Origin: Picocystis sp. L7
Taxonomy: Eukaryota; Chlorophyta; Picocystophyceae; Picocystales; Picocystaceae
Length of the DNA stretch: 64,000 bases
Assembly: GCA_020975725.1 (NCBI GenBank)
Contig: QXJR01000015.1
Location: 1-64,000, forward strand
Direction: 5' to 3'
How positions within the stretch are numbered: the stretch's first letter is position 1; every line of letters begins with the position of its first letter. Under the pieces are notes generated by a model that saw nothing but the letters and a program-made list of their open reading frames with translations, was not told the origin of the DNA and did no database searches. A program made the position numbers and the translations under genes. Below are positions 20,516 through 31,166 of this stretch, piece after piece.

Positions 20516-22609
20516 TACTCCATTTTGGGGTACCCATGATGTATGCCTCGTGATGCACCACGCGTTTGGAGCGCTCCGTCAAGTGTGCCTGCGTAAACTC
20601 CTTGACCGCGATCTCGAAACTTCTCCAATGACCTCGATACACCTTTGCATATCCGCCCGTTCCGATGACCTCGTTCAACTTCATATCTTTCCACGCGATT
20701 TTCAGGTCCCCGATCTTTTCCTGGATGGTCAATCTCCTTTCCTGCTTGAGTACCTGGCAAGATCCAACCCGTACGTTTGAAACTGTCGCTGCAGATCCGC
20801 CCATTGCGATTTGGACATCTTGTCCAAGGAATGTCCGTGCTCGGCCAACATCTCGGCCAAATCCTTGAGGTCTTCCTTGGCATCCTCTTGGTCTTTTGCC
20901 AACGCTTTGGACGGGTCCAAAGCTTGCTTGGCAATCTGCGTCTGACCCACGGATCGTTCGGAAAAGCTGCGTGTTTGCAATTGCAACGCCAACATGAGAT
21001 CGTTGAAGCACTCGGTCAGGCTCCGCGAAATCACCTGGAACTTGGCCCCGTACCGTTCTAACTTCGACATGCTGAACACCACCGACAGCACGGATCGGTC
21101 CCGCTGGCTCCACCATTCAATCACGTGATTGGCCTCTTCAAGCACTTCCCTTAGCTGACTCAACACGGGATCCAGCATGGCCACCTGGGTCCGTTGTTGC
21201 GGATCAAGAGGTCCGGCCACGTACGCCTGAAGCGCGTTAAAAAGGGGGACCATGGCGTTGATGCGCATGGCCAACCGTTCACACCGGGCGTGGTTGGCCA
21301 CTACGCGTCGGGTCATGTTGACCACCATGGTCGCCAATCCCAAACACACGTCCAAGACAGCAATGCCGGTTTTGAACGCCGTGGCCTGAAGTGTGTGAGT
21401 GCTGCTGGATTTTTTCGGTGATTGAGACCCATTGAGTTTCGCTCGGGAGGATCCATTTTTCCTCAAGAACGGCTCTTAGCTTGAGTTGGCAGACGCATCT
21501 TTCGCGGAGGGCATCGTCGTCTTTGCCTGTTTGTGATGACAGAAAACTTACAGGATAAAGAGGAATGTCAGCCCGCCGACCGTCCCTGCCCCTGCACGTG
21601 CCATCAGTGCCATGTCCTGTCCGTTTGTGTTGCTGGACGGCAGAGATTGCGTTGGACAGGTCCCCCAAATTGGAAAGAAACTTGGCGGGGTTCCACTGCC
21701 TGTCGCAAAGTTTTCAGGTGTGGAGGTGATTTTACTCACACACCAACCACGTAGGTCTTGACCGAAGCTGCGGGCATCTTGGAACATGGACTCCATGTTG
21801 GCCACCTGGCCGGTGTCCCAGCGCCCAATGTCTTGGTTGAAGCTGCTGGCAGAATAGAACATGTAGAACATGTCGGTCACACTCCTGGTGTCCCAGCGCC
21901 CGATGTCTTGGTTGAAGCTGCTGGCAGAAAGGAACATGCTCCCCATGTCGGTCACCTGGCTGGTGTCCCAGCGCCCGATGTCTTGGTCGAAGCTGCTGGC
22001 AATATAGAACATGTAGGACATGTCGGTCACACTGCTGGTGTCCCAGCTTCCAATGTCTTGGTCGAAGCTACCGGCAAGATAGAACATATCAGCCATATTT
22101 GTCACCTGGCTGGTGTCCCAGCGCCCGATGTCTTGGTTGAAGCTGCTGGCACCCTCGAACATGCTTCTCATGTTGGTCACTTGGCTAGTGTCCCAGCTTC
22201 CAATGTCTTGTCTAAACCAACCGGCACCACGGAACATGAAACTCATGTCGGTCACACTGCTGGTGTCCCAGGTGGAGATGTCGCCATTGAAGGAGTTGGA
22301 ATAGATGTTGCCAAACAAAGAATTCATGTCCGTGATCCCGCTTGTGCAGGTGGTGGCCGCGTTGGCTGGGGTGATCTGTTCCTTCGTGCGCTTGGTGTAC
22401 ACCACGCCGGTGACTGTCCCCGTTTGCCCAAAACCTGCGGTTGGACAAAGGACCGTCACGCCGTTGTGATGCAGCATGAAGGTGGCGGACGTACCTTGCG
22501 CTGCGACGACCGTGACCACGGCGATCCACGACCACATGGTCCCTTTCCATCCCGTGCGTCCGGATGCACGGTCCCGTCCCGAATCCATCGTTGGCGTCCG
22601 TGCGTCCAT
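20516..22609 (-). pseudogene. Receptor-like kinase: DUF285 ectodomain, TM, MLKL-like helical region, truncated TKL kinase
   Basis: Exon 1 (22609-21552) starts MDARTPTM, with later in-frame ATGs at 22588 and 22537. It has a signal-like segment ([15 protein letters not shown]), an NGVTVLCP...TSGITDM module, and seven 25-residue DUF285/BspA repeats of type [16 protein letters not shown]. It ends in a hydrophobic stretch ([15 protein letters not shown]) that could span the membrane. A 90-bp GT-AG intron (21551-21462) restores frame into a basic then helical region, whose TGIAVLDVCLGLATMVVN start resembles the four-helix N-terminal region of MLKL-like TKL kinases. Near 20755 the reading frame changes, through a frameshift or an unseen mini-intron. 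The kinase follows with its glycine loop (GTGGYAKVYRGHW) and AVKEF lysine, then stops at the transposon end. The rest of the kinase is not in the window, so the gene is broken or its 3' part is displaced. Confidence 0.6.
21462..21551 (-). other. Predicted 90-bp spliceosomal intron
   Basis: On the minus strand the donor is CT|GTAAGT and the acceptor is TTGAG|GAAAAA. Removing it joins the ectodomain frame (…FLFIL) directly to the helical-region frame (KNGSSRAKL…) without a stop. Without splicing, the frame ends at the donor TAA. Confidence 0.65.
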
Positions 22610-23262
22610 CGCATCGCCCGTCGACTTGGTGTTGACTTGCGCTCTCTTCGCTTCCCGAGCGGGACGTGCGCTGGCGCTGGCGTCGGACGTTCCTTTCTCC
22701 ACACCCGGGCGATGCGTGCCAGGGTCGTCCACACCGCGTCTGACACTACGTAGTCCTCGAGGGGGTGGATAAGACCATTGTGTGGCCGTTGTGGTCTTTT
22801 GGTGAGAGTAGATGTCGGCATCTGCCCAACCGAAGACGAACCCCCGATTCCGGAAGCTTCCGGAAGCCCCGACCCCACCGAGGGACATCCCGGACAGGGT
22901 CAAGGTGAGTCAGGCTTCGTGAATTTTAATAGGACGGTTGGAAACATCCCGGCATGAGGGACTGTGGGATGGCCGATTCCCCAGATAGGCCCATCACCCC
23001 ACCGCCACTTGAGCCGTGTCCACACCCTCTATTTTGGGGGAATCCAGGGAACCGGGGGAGGATTTGCGTGTTCACACCCTCGACCTCGGGGAATGTCCGA
23101 ACCGGATTTCCGACGCGAATATTCGGATTCTATTCTTTGTTGGACGTGCGGTGGGAAGGACGACGTGACAATCGTAGCGCGGTGAAGGTGGAGCTCAGGG
23201 TTTCCATTGGGGGGGAAGTGTGAGCTAGCTAGCTTTCAAAGACGCGCTACGCTTCAGCGTGT
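22610..23262. other. Intergenic and promoter region between receptor-like gene and Harbinger-like ORF
   Basis: The receptor gene frame stays open upstream to 22903, but that part looks non-coding. No other gene is seen. A relic similar to the KDZ-like terminal repeat lies at 22933-22990. Confidence 0.5.
22933..22990 (+). repeat. Relic resembling the outer end of the 596-bp terminal repeat
   Basis: The run ggaaacatcccggcatgagg, followed by a shared attccccagatagg block, aligns with ggaagcatcttggcctgagg and its downstream sequence at 9970-10020, with roughly three quarters identity over 50 bp. It is a diverged copy of the same repeat family beside the receptor gene. Confidence 0.6.
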
Positions 23263-23268
23263 TTGAAA

Positions 23269-23834
23269 ATGGACGGACTCGACACTTCATGGCGATCGCG
23301 AGCGCCAACCGTGAACGAATCGTACGTGGCTTGGTTGCAGATACAGGAGGCTTTGGAAAAGGACGAAGAAGACAAAGAACGCAAGCGGAGGCAAAGCATG
23401 GTTGAAATGCTGCACACTCAGCAAAGGGCACTGGTCATGTGCCTTGAGGTGGTGTCCAGCGCATTCGCCAACACTACGTTGCCAAATATCTTGGAAGCCT
23501 AGGAGCGATCTTGTTGGAAGTTGGACAGGCGACAGAACAACTTCGAGGAGTTGTTTGGAAAACGAACGAACGAGGAGACGTTCAAGCGTCACATGCGTAT
23601 GACAGAAAGCAGCTTCGAAAAACTTTTGGACCTGGTTCGGGATAGGTTGCAGCCATCGCGTTTCTCGAGACTCGACTACATGTCCCCAAGGAGAATACTG
23701 ACCCTCACTGTGTTACGTCTTGCTCACGGATACACGTTTCATAGCTTAGGTCAGTTGTTTGCGATTGGGGTATCCTCTGCGCAAAAGTGCTATGCGAGAG
23801 GTATCGAGGCTGTTGCACGATGGGAGAATGCGTC
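23269..23834 (+). pseudogene. PIF/Harbinger-like transposase N-terminal half, truncated
   Basis: The frame begins MDGLDTSW at 23269 and has one TAG at 23500-23502, either a mutation or part of an unseen intron. It continues in the same frame with NNFEELFGKRTNEETFKRH, then RMTESSFEKLLDLVRDRL and RILTLTVLRLAHGYTFHSLG. This is the helix-rich N-terminal pattern of HARBI1-like/DDE_Tnp_4 proteins. The sequence is cut at 23834 by the LTR of gypsy copy 2, and the DDE half is not found on the far side (37898 onward). A plain DNA transposon remnant or a domesticated HARBI1-like gene would both fit. Confidence 0.6.
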
Positions 23835-24424
23835 TGTTGTGGTTGGATGGCTTGGGGCAGGTTGTGAAGCGACAGCAGGTCGTACAACAGCCCAAGTTTC
23901 TGGCACTTTGCGTGTGGAGAAGGTTCCACGTTGAGTTGGGAGGTGCGGAGAACCAAAGCGCACCTGGAGCTGAGATCAGGAAGGTTCTAATTCAATTACA
24001 AGATCCTGTGGGAAGCCCTAGGTGGCTTCTCACAGGGGGGTGGTGTTTCCAGGCCTTATCCACCATGAGATCTGCTCCGCAAAGATCTCTTGGTGGGTCT
24101 GGTGCCCAACCCAACGGTGAAGATCCGTTCTGTTGGGGAGCAAGGGCTGCTGGAGCCCTTCTGGCCGTCCGATCCGCCAGGGCAGAGCCTCGGGATTGGG
24201 GAACCCTCGATCGAGTACCCTTCTGTGTTGGGGCCTCGAGGTAGGGACCGATCTCTGTATAGGGACCGGGGGTTCACCCAAAATGACCGGGGGGGACTGT
24301 CTGTCTCCAATCAAGCCAGAAGGGACCACCCACGCATAAGCTAGTATAACCGAATCCTGGGGCCCTTGGTTGGGTGACCCAGGATGGAGGGGAGACCGAG
24401 GCTCCTCGTAGGGGGGCCTGGGAC
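23835..24424 (-). repeat. 3' LTR of gypsy copy 2, main part
   Basis: 590 bp of the LTR. The remaining 15 bp lie at 31120-31134 beyond the hAT insertion, and together they equal the 605 bp of the other LTR. Confidence 0.93.
24417..24424. repeat. 8-bp target duplication (left) of hAT
   Basis: cctgggac, repeated perfectly at 31112-31119. The unfilled site, with one copy, is present at 37875-37882 in the partner LTR. Confidence 0.95.
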
Positions 24425-24520
24425 CTGGGGTGGGTGCGAAAAGATTTGGGCCGGTGCGAAAAGATGGGTGCGAAATGGATCGAAGGAGGGGATTTCGCAC
24501 CGGGTGCGAAAAGGGCGAAA
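24425..24520 (+). repeat. hAT left terminal repeat and subterminal motifs
   Basis: The terminal 19 bp are followed by further gggtgcgaaaa-type motifs near 24452, 24468 and 24505. Such clustered motifs are typical transposase binding sites in hAT elements. Confidence 0.85.
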
Positions 24521-24769
24521 TTCGATTTAGTTCTTTTTTAACAAATGCGAAATTGCTTTCATGTCATTACATATTAGACACGCTTGCAGGCTTTTCATCC
24601 GCTCTAAATTCAACCCCCATAGAACAACCGTGCTTTGATTTATCATCCTAAAATATCACAAGCCCTCTACATCATTAGTAAAACAGCGGAACTGCGTTTA
24701 GGAATCTCTTCTTGGAGACCCACGAGGGCCCTTACCCATACCATGTCCACTTTGTGATGACCACTTCTG
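24521..24769. other. hAT left interior, no gene
   Basis: AT-richer spacer between the subterminal motifs and the repeat array. Nothing recognised. Confidence 0.5.
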
Positions 24770-27700
24770 CCGTTGGAACTGCTGGTGCTATAGGAACTGC
24801 CACTGTTGCTGCTGCCACTGCTGTCGTTGGAACTGCTGATGCTATGAGAACTGCCACTGTTGCCCTTGGAGCTGCTGCCACTGCTGCCGTTGGAACTGCT
24901 GGTGCTATGGGCACTGCCAGTGTTGGAACTAATGCCACTGCTGCCGTTGGAGCTGCTGCCACTGCTGCCGTTGGAACTGCTGGTGCTATGGGCACTGCCA
25001 GTGTTGGAACTAATGCCACTGCTGCCGTTGGAGCTGCTGCCACTGCTGCCGTTGGAACTGCTGGTGCTATAGGAACTGCCACTGTTGCTGCTGCCACTGC
25101 TGCCGTTGGAACTGCTGATGCTATGGGAACTGCTAGTGTTAGAACTGATGCCACTGCTGCCGTTGGAACTGCTGGTGCTATGGGCACTGCCAGTGTTGGA
25201 ACTAATGCCACTGCTGCCGTTGGAGCTGCTGCCACTGCTGCCGTTGGAACTGCTGATGCTATGGGAACTGCTAGTGTTAGAACTGATGCCACTGCTGCCG
25301 TTGGAGCTGCTGCCACTGCTGCCGTTGGAACTGCTGGTGCTATAGGAACTGCCACTGTTGCTGCTGCCACTGCTGCCGTTGGAAGTGCTGATGCTATGGG
25401 AACTGCTAGTGTTAGAACTGATGCCACTGCTGCCGTTGGAGCTGCTGCCACTGCTGCCGTTGGAACTGCTGGTGCTATAGGAACTGCCACTGTTGCTGCT
25501 GCCACTGCTGCCGTTGGAAGTGCTGATGCTATGGGAACTGCTAGTGTTAGAACTGATGCCACTGCTGCCGTTGGAACTGCTGATGCTATGGGAACTGCTA
25601 GTGTTAGAACTGATGCCACTGCTGCCGTTGGAACTGCTGATGCTATCGGAACTGCTAGTGTTAGAACTGATGCCACTGCTGCCGTTGGAACTGCTGGTGC
25701 TATGGGAACTGCCACTGTTGCTGCTGCCACTGCTGCCGTTGGAACTGCTGATGCTATGGGAACTGCTAGTGTTAGAACTGATGCCACTGCTGCCGTTGGA
25801 GCTGCTGCCACTGCTGCCGTTGGAACTGCTGGTGCTATAGGAACTGCCACTGTTGCTGCTGCCACTGCTGCCGTTGGAACTGCTGATGCTATGGGAACTG
25901 CTAGTGTTAGAACTGATGCCACTGCTGCCGTTGGAGCTGCTGCCACTGCTGCCGTTGGAACTGCTGGTGCTATAGGAACTGCCACTGTTGCTGCTGCCAC
26001 TGCTGTCGTTGGAACTGCTGATGCTATGAGAACTGCCACTGTTGCCCTTGGAGCTGCTGCCACTGCTGCCGTTGGAACTGCTGGTGCTATGGGCACTGCC
26101 AGTGTTGGAACTAATGCCACTGCTGCCGTTGGAGCTGCTGCCACTGCTGCCGTTGGAACTGCTGGTGCTATGGGCACTGCCAGTGTTGGAACTAATGCCA
26201 CTGCTGCCGTTGGAGCTGCTGCCACTGCTGCCGTTGGAACTGCTGGTGCTATAGGAACTGCCACTGTTGCTGCTGCCACTGCTGCCGTTGGAACTGCTGA
26301 TGCTATGGGAACTGCTAGTGTTAGAACTGATGCTACTGCTGCCGTTGGAGCTGCTGCCACTGCTGCCGTTGGAACTGCTGGTGCTATAGGAACTGCCACT
26401 GTTGCTGCTGCCACTGCTGCCGTTGGAACTGCTGGTGCAATGGGCACTGCCAGTGTTGGAACTAATGCCACTGCTGCCGTTGGAGCTGCTGCCACTGCTG
26501 CCGTTGGAACTGCTGGTGCTATAGGAACTGCCACTGTTGCTGCTGCCACTGCTGCCGTTGGAACTGCTGATGCTATGGGAACTGCTAGTGTTAGAACTGA
26601 TGCCACTGCTGCCATTGGAACTGCTGATGCTATGGGAACTGCTAGTGTTAGAACTGATGCCACTGCTGCCGTTGGAACTGCTGATGCTATGGGAACTGCT
26701 AGTGTTAGAACTGATGCCACTGCTGCCGTTGGAACTGATGATGCTATCGGAACTGCTAGTGTTAGAACTGATGCCACTGCTGCCGTTGGAACTGCTGATG
26801 CTATGGGAACTGCTAGTGTTAGAACTGATGCCACTGCTGCCATTGGAACTGCTGATGCTATGGGAACTGCTAGTGTTAGAACTGCTGCCACTGCTGCCGT
26901 TGGAACTGCTGGTGCTATAGGAACTGCCACTGTTGCTGCTGCCACTGCTGCCGTTGGAACTGCTGATGCTATGGGAACTGCTAGTGTTAGAACTGATGCC
27001 ACTGCTGCCGTTGGAACTGCTGGTGCTATGGGCACTGCCAGTGTTGGAACTAATGCCACTGCTGCCGTTGGAGCTGCTGCCACTGCTGCCGTTGGAACTG
27101 CTGGTGCTATGGGCACTGCCAGTGTTGGAACTAATGCCACTGCTGCCGTTGGAGCTGCTGCCACTGCTGCCGTTGGAACTGCTGGTGCTATAGGAACTGC
27201 CACTGTTGCTGCTGCCACTGCTGCCGTTGGAACTGCTGATGCTATGGGAACTGCTAGTGTTAGAACTGATGCCACTGCTGCCGTTGGAGCTGCTGCCACT
27301 GCTGCCGTTGGAACTGCTGGTGCTATAGGAACTGCCACTGTTGCTGCTGCCACTGCTGCCGTTGGAACTGCTGATGCTATGGGAACTGCTAGTGTTAGAA
27401 CTGATGCCACTGCTGCCGTTGGAGCTGCTGCCACTGCTGCCGTTGGAAGTGCTGGTGCTATAGGAACTGCCACTGTTGCTGCTGCCACTGCTGCCGTTGG
27501 AAGTGCTGATGCTATGGGAACTGCTAGTGTTAGAACTGATGCCACTGCTGCCGTTGGAACTGCTGATGCTATGGGAACTGCTAGTGTTAGAACTGATGCC
27601 ACTGCTGCCGTTGGAACTGCTGATGCTATGGGAACTGCTAGTGTTAGAACTGATGCCACTGCTGCCGTTGGAACTGATGATGCTATCGGAACTGCTAGTG

Positions 27701-28258
27701 TTAGAACTGATGCCACTGCTGCCGTTGGAACTGCTGGTGCTATGGGAACTGCCACTGTTGCTGCTGCCACTGCTGCCGTTGGAACTGCTGATGCTATGGG
27801 AACTGCTAGTGTTAGAACTGATGCCACTGCTGCCGTTGGAACTGCTGATGCTATGGGAACTGCTAGTGTTAGAACTGATGCCACTGCTGCCGTTGGAACT
27901 GCTGGTGCTATAGGAACTGCCACTGTTGCTGCTGCCACTGCTGCCGTTGGAAGTGCTGATGCTATGGGAACTGCTAGTGTTAGAACTGATGCCACTGCTG
28001 CCGTTGGAACTGCTGATGCTATGGGAACTGCTAGTGTTAGAACTGATGCCACTGCTGCCGTTGGAACTGCTGATGCTATGGGAACTGCTAGTGTTAGAAC
28101 TGATGCCACTGCTGCCGTTGGAACTGCTGATGCTATGGGAACTGCTAGTGTTAGAACTGATGCCACTGCTGCCGTTGGAACTGCTGGTGCTATGGGAACT
28201 GCCACTGTTGCTGCTGCCACTGCTGCCGTTGGAACTACTGATGCTATGGGAACTGCTA
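24770..28258. repeat. 3.5-kb complex tandem array with stop-free frames on both strands
   Basis: The array is built from three unit types: 54 bp (GTAGAIGTATVAAATAAV when read on the plus strand), 57 bp (GTADAMGTASVRTDATAAV) and 24 bp (GAAATAAV). All are multiples of three. One plus-strand frame stays open for 1213 codons and one minus-strand frame for 1200, with a third frame open in long blocks. A distinctive variant (ctgtcgttgg followed by atgagaactg) occurs at 24821 and again 1182 bp later, so large blocks were duplicated. The predicted peptides are very low in complexity (Ala, Gly, Thr, Val). It lies just 3' of the hAT transposase stop and is probably a non-coding satellite-like passenger, though a repetitive protein cannot be excluded. 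Confidence 0.9.
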
Positions 28259-28279
28259 GAACTACTGTTGTCAATTCTA

Positions 28280-30983
28280 CTAGGCGTGCGGGTGTGCCTT
28301 TTGCACCTCTGCCATCAAGGCCTTGGGATCCCAATCCGTTTCACCGCTTCTGAGTCCAAGTTGCACTGTGGAGGCTTTCGTGGGAACAGGTGCAGCGACA
28401 AAGTCCCTGCCCAGATGCACGGCAGATTGAGACCACATGAACTCCTCTCCAAGCAACACCTCCATGAAAGTTACGTTGCTCCCATCAGGCTGAAAATTGT
28501 TGCACACCACATCTTGCATGAATTCTGCAAGACGCTCCTCCCTACCCTCTTCCTCTACTGTCCGGATGGTGTCCAACGCTGCTTCAAGGCCCTCATAGTC
28601 CATGAGGGGGCCATCTGCCCCAGTTGCTACTTCTGCTTCAGCTGCTACCACTCCTCCTTCTGCTTGTGACGCTGCCAATGCCACCCTGGCCATCTGCTCA
28701 GATGTACTGACATAATTGCTGACATCTGATGATGCTGTCCCTACGAGCGGTACTGGTTGAGCAGACACAAGCTGCAGGTCTGCATTAAGAGCTTGCTTCT
28801 TCCTGTTGGGGTCCATGTCTTTGTTTTGGTAAAACAATCTGACAGTGGTCATCTGTTGCAAGGCGGTGGGGCTCAGGGAGTTGCGTGTGTCGCTTTGCAG
28901 CCAGCCCATTGTACTGAATATCCGTTCCAGTGCAGCAGAATGCGGCACAACCTGCAACAAGAGGATGGCCACATGTGCTAGTGCCGGGCACTCCCCGCTA
29001 ACTTGACGCCAATACACCTCCACATCAGCAATTGTTGTGCCGCATGAGAAGGAAGAGGTGGGCCCGACACCTGCGATGTACGCTTGTAGGTCAGCAATGA
29101 GCTTGCGAGCATCTGCCTCCGAACATTTCCTAGCGCTAGCAATCGTCAACGCCCTCTCGATTAGTTTCTCTGGCATGGTCTTCGGATCGTCGGCGACAGC
29201 CAGCAACTTATACCTTGGGTCAAGCAACAACGCCAAGCGAAGCAGCACTGCGTCCATCTCACCCACCCGTTTCTTGAAGTGTAGCACGCAACTCTCCACC
29301 AATGTAGTCGAACCATGGCGGTCATGCAGAATGGATAGCTGCTGAGCCAGGTAGAGCCAGTACCGGCAAACATCCGCTATCGTAGCTTGGTCCCGCTGCA
29401 CAGCCATCACTACCTTGCACACTGGCCGCAACAACTCGATCAACAGCTCGATCCCACTCCAAAAATCTCTGCTCTCGAGGGCCTCGTTTACGGCTGCTTG
29501 CTTGTTGGGGATGAGGTTAGGCACAAGTCTGAGGACTGCACGGAATGCTGGTTCCAAATTCAAGACCGAGGTGAGGCTGCGCTCCACAGAGGTGAACCGT
29601 GTTGCGTTGGCAGAGACCAGGCCTCCACCTTTCAATTGCTGCAGCTGCTGTTGTTCCCTCAACAACCCGAGTGCACGGTGGCTTGACCTGAAGTATGCCA
29701 CCACCTTCTGGACCCTGATGATGAGGTCCTTTGCCCAAGCAATGCTACAATAGCTGCCGAGCAGCAGTGCAAATGCATGCATCATGCAGCGGCCCTCTAG
29801 GATGTGGGTGAATCCAGGAGTCTTCACCAGCAGCTCTCTCGCTCCTTTCAGATTGGAGGCATTGTCAGTGGTGATCATAGCCACCTTGTCTGCCCCAATT
29901 TGCTGTTCAATGACTTTGTGCAGCTCATCACAAAGTTGCTGAGCTGTGTGCCTGACAGTGGACATGTGGAGCAAGGCCATGAGCTGGGTGGTGCGGTCTG
30001 GAAGGATGACGTTTACACCATACAAACTGGCCATCGAGGCATCTGACCAGCCATCAATGCTTACTGTGAGGTTGTCAGCCTGCTCAATCAACTCTTGGAT
30101 GCTCCTCTTCACGGTTGCATACTCACCCAGCAGCAACCGATCTGACAACACCTTGCGACCTGCAAAAGTATGGAGGGGAGGAGCATGATGAGTTAGTAAC
30201 CTTCTGTCCAACAAACTAGGTACACGAGGCGTAGCAGCCGCAAGCATGCAACTACGTGGGCTAGAGCAAAGAACGCTTACCTGGGGGCCTGTACATGGGC
30301 CGCAACGCGCTCAAGAAGTCCAGAAAGAACGGGGCCTCAGCCACGTTGAAAGAAATCCCACAAGCGACGAATGCCAGCAACTGCTTCCGCTCGATGGATG
30401 CCTGCAGCTGCGCTGGAAGGTTCGTGTCGACAAAGCTTCCGATGCGGGACTGCAACTTTGCTTTCTTTGCGGCCGAAGCGGCGGGCAGTGGCTCCCCTGT
30501 CTTCTTAGTCCACGCAGCGTCCTTTTTTCCAAGCGGGGTAGCCGCTTCTTCCGGATACGAAACGTACAGGAGAAACGCATCCTTCACTTCGTCCGGGACG
30601 TCCTTGCAACCACGGACCAGGTGCTTCGCGAGCGTCTCAGTCTTGGCCGCAGTCCCACATACCACTTCGTGGCAGTAGTTGCACACGTGGTCCCTACGCT
30701 TGCTTAGGCCCTTTGGATCGCCAGTCTGGGTGAAATGGGCCTTCACTGCGTTAGGTGGCCTTCCCCTTGCAGGCCCAGTCGCAACGAGGATCTTCACTTC
30801 CTCCTCGTCTTCCACCTCCCGCGTGTTGCTGTCCCAATAAGAGTCACCATTCATCACATTCAGGCCGAAACACCGCAAGCTGCACGACAATGTTCCCACT
30901 TGAAAGGTTTGTGGGGCACTCGAGCCGACTTGAGCACACCCCCTCTTGCAGATTAACACGTGCATGTTCAAGTTTTCGAACAA
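28280..30983 (-). CDS. hAT transposase, two exons, BED zinc finger
   Basis: Exon 1 is 30983-30281, the intron 30280-30160 (121 bp; CAG|GTAAGC to TTTTGCAG|GT) and exon 2 30159-28280. The joined frame gives 860 residues with no stop. M44 at 30854 (MNGDSYWD) is an alternative start. Exon 1 carries a BED-type zinc finger (HVCNYCHEVV...HLVRGC). Exon 2 has the RNase H-like core (TVSIDGWSD, then MITTDNASNLKG and RCMMHAFALL, with EPAF and related helices). The C-terminal hAT dimerisation domain reads ALERIFSTMGWLQSDTRNSL. The enzyme excises and inserts the 6.7-kb element around it, producing 8-bp duplications. Splice phase and intact domains suggest it could be functional or was until recently. Confidence 0.9.
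30160..30280 (-). other. Intron of hAT transposase
   Basis: 121 bp with GTAAGC donor and TTTTGCAG acceptor on the minus strand, phase 1. It joins ...RPMYRPP to GRKVLSDR in frame. Confidence 0.85.
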
Positions 30984-31111
30984 AAAACCCTAATTCCGCA
31001 CCTTTTCGCACTGCCCGTTTTTGACGACAACGGTGCGAAAAGGTGCGAAAAGGTGCGAAAAGGTGCGAAAAGGTGCGGTGCGAAAATAGGGTATTTTCGC
31101 ACCCACCCCTG
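30984..31111. repeat. hAT right subterminal and terminal repeats
   Basis: Four tandem ggtgcgaaaa units at about 31032-31071 are followed by ggtgcggtgcgaaaatag and the inverted terminal sequence ending at 31111. The tandem motif also occurs singly at the left end in the same plus-strand orientation. Confidence 0.85.
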
Positions 31112-31119
31112 CCTGGGAC
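31112..31119. repeat. 8-bp target duplication (right) of hAT
   Basis: cctgggac, identical to 24417-24424. Confidence 0.95.
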
Positions 31120-31134
31120 CCTGAGTCCCTTTCA
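31120..31134 (-). repeat. 3' LTR of gypsy copy 2, remaining 15 bp
   Basis: Completes the 605-bp LTR. On the minus strand it is preceded by a purine-rich tract (gggaaccgggagac), the likely polypurine tract. Confidence 0.9.
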
Positions 31135-31166
31135 GTCTCCCGGTTCCCTGCGCAGCAGGAAAAAGT

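Larger units (their letters stand above)
24425..31111 (-). mobile_element. hAT DNA transposon, apparently intact
   Basis: A 6,687-bp element flanked by a perfect 8-bp duplication (cctgggac). Terminal inverted repeats are about 19 bp: ctggggtgggtgcgaaaag at the left, and caggggtgggtgcgaaaat read inward from the right, with 17 of 19 matching. Subterminal copies of ggtgcgaaaa occur at both ends. It contains a two-exon transposase gene on the minus strand and a 3.5-kb repeat array downstream of that gene. CAGGG-type ends and 8-bp duplications are hallmarks of hAT elements. Confidence 0.95.

Noticed and set aside
9930-20530. Target-site duplication for the KDZ-like element
   Set aside because: The flanks ...gcaact and tactcc... 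give no convincing match at any length I tried.
21758-22753. 331-codon plus-strand ORF opposite the DUF285 repeats
   Set aside because: Shadow of the 75-bp repeats. The minus strand encodes the clear DUF285 motif and the signal-like segment.
24770-28258. CRISPR-like array
   Set aside because: Units are contiguous variants of each other without unique spacers, in a eukaryotic hAT transposon.
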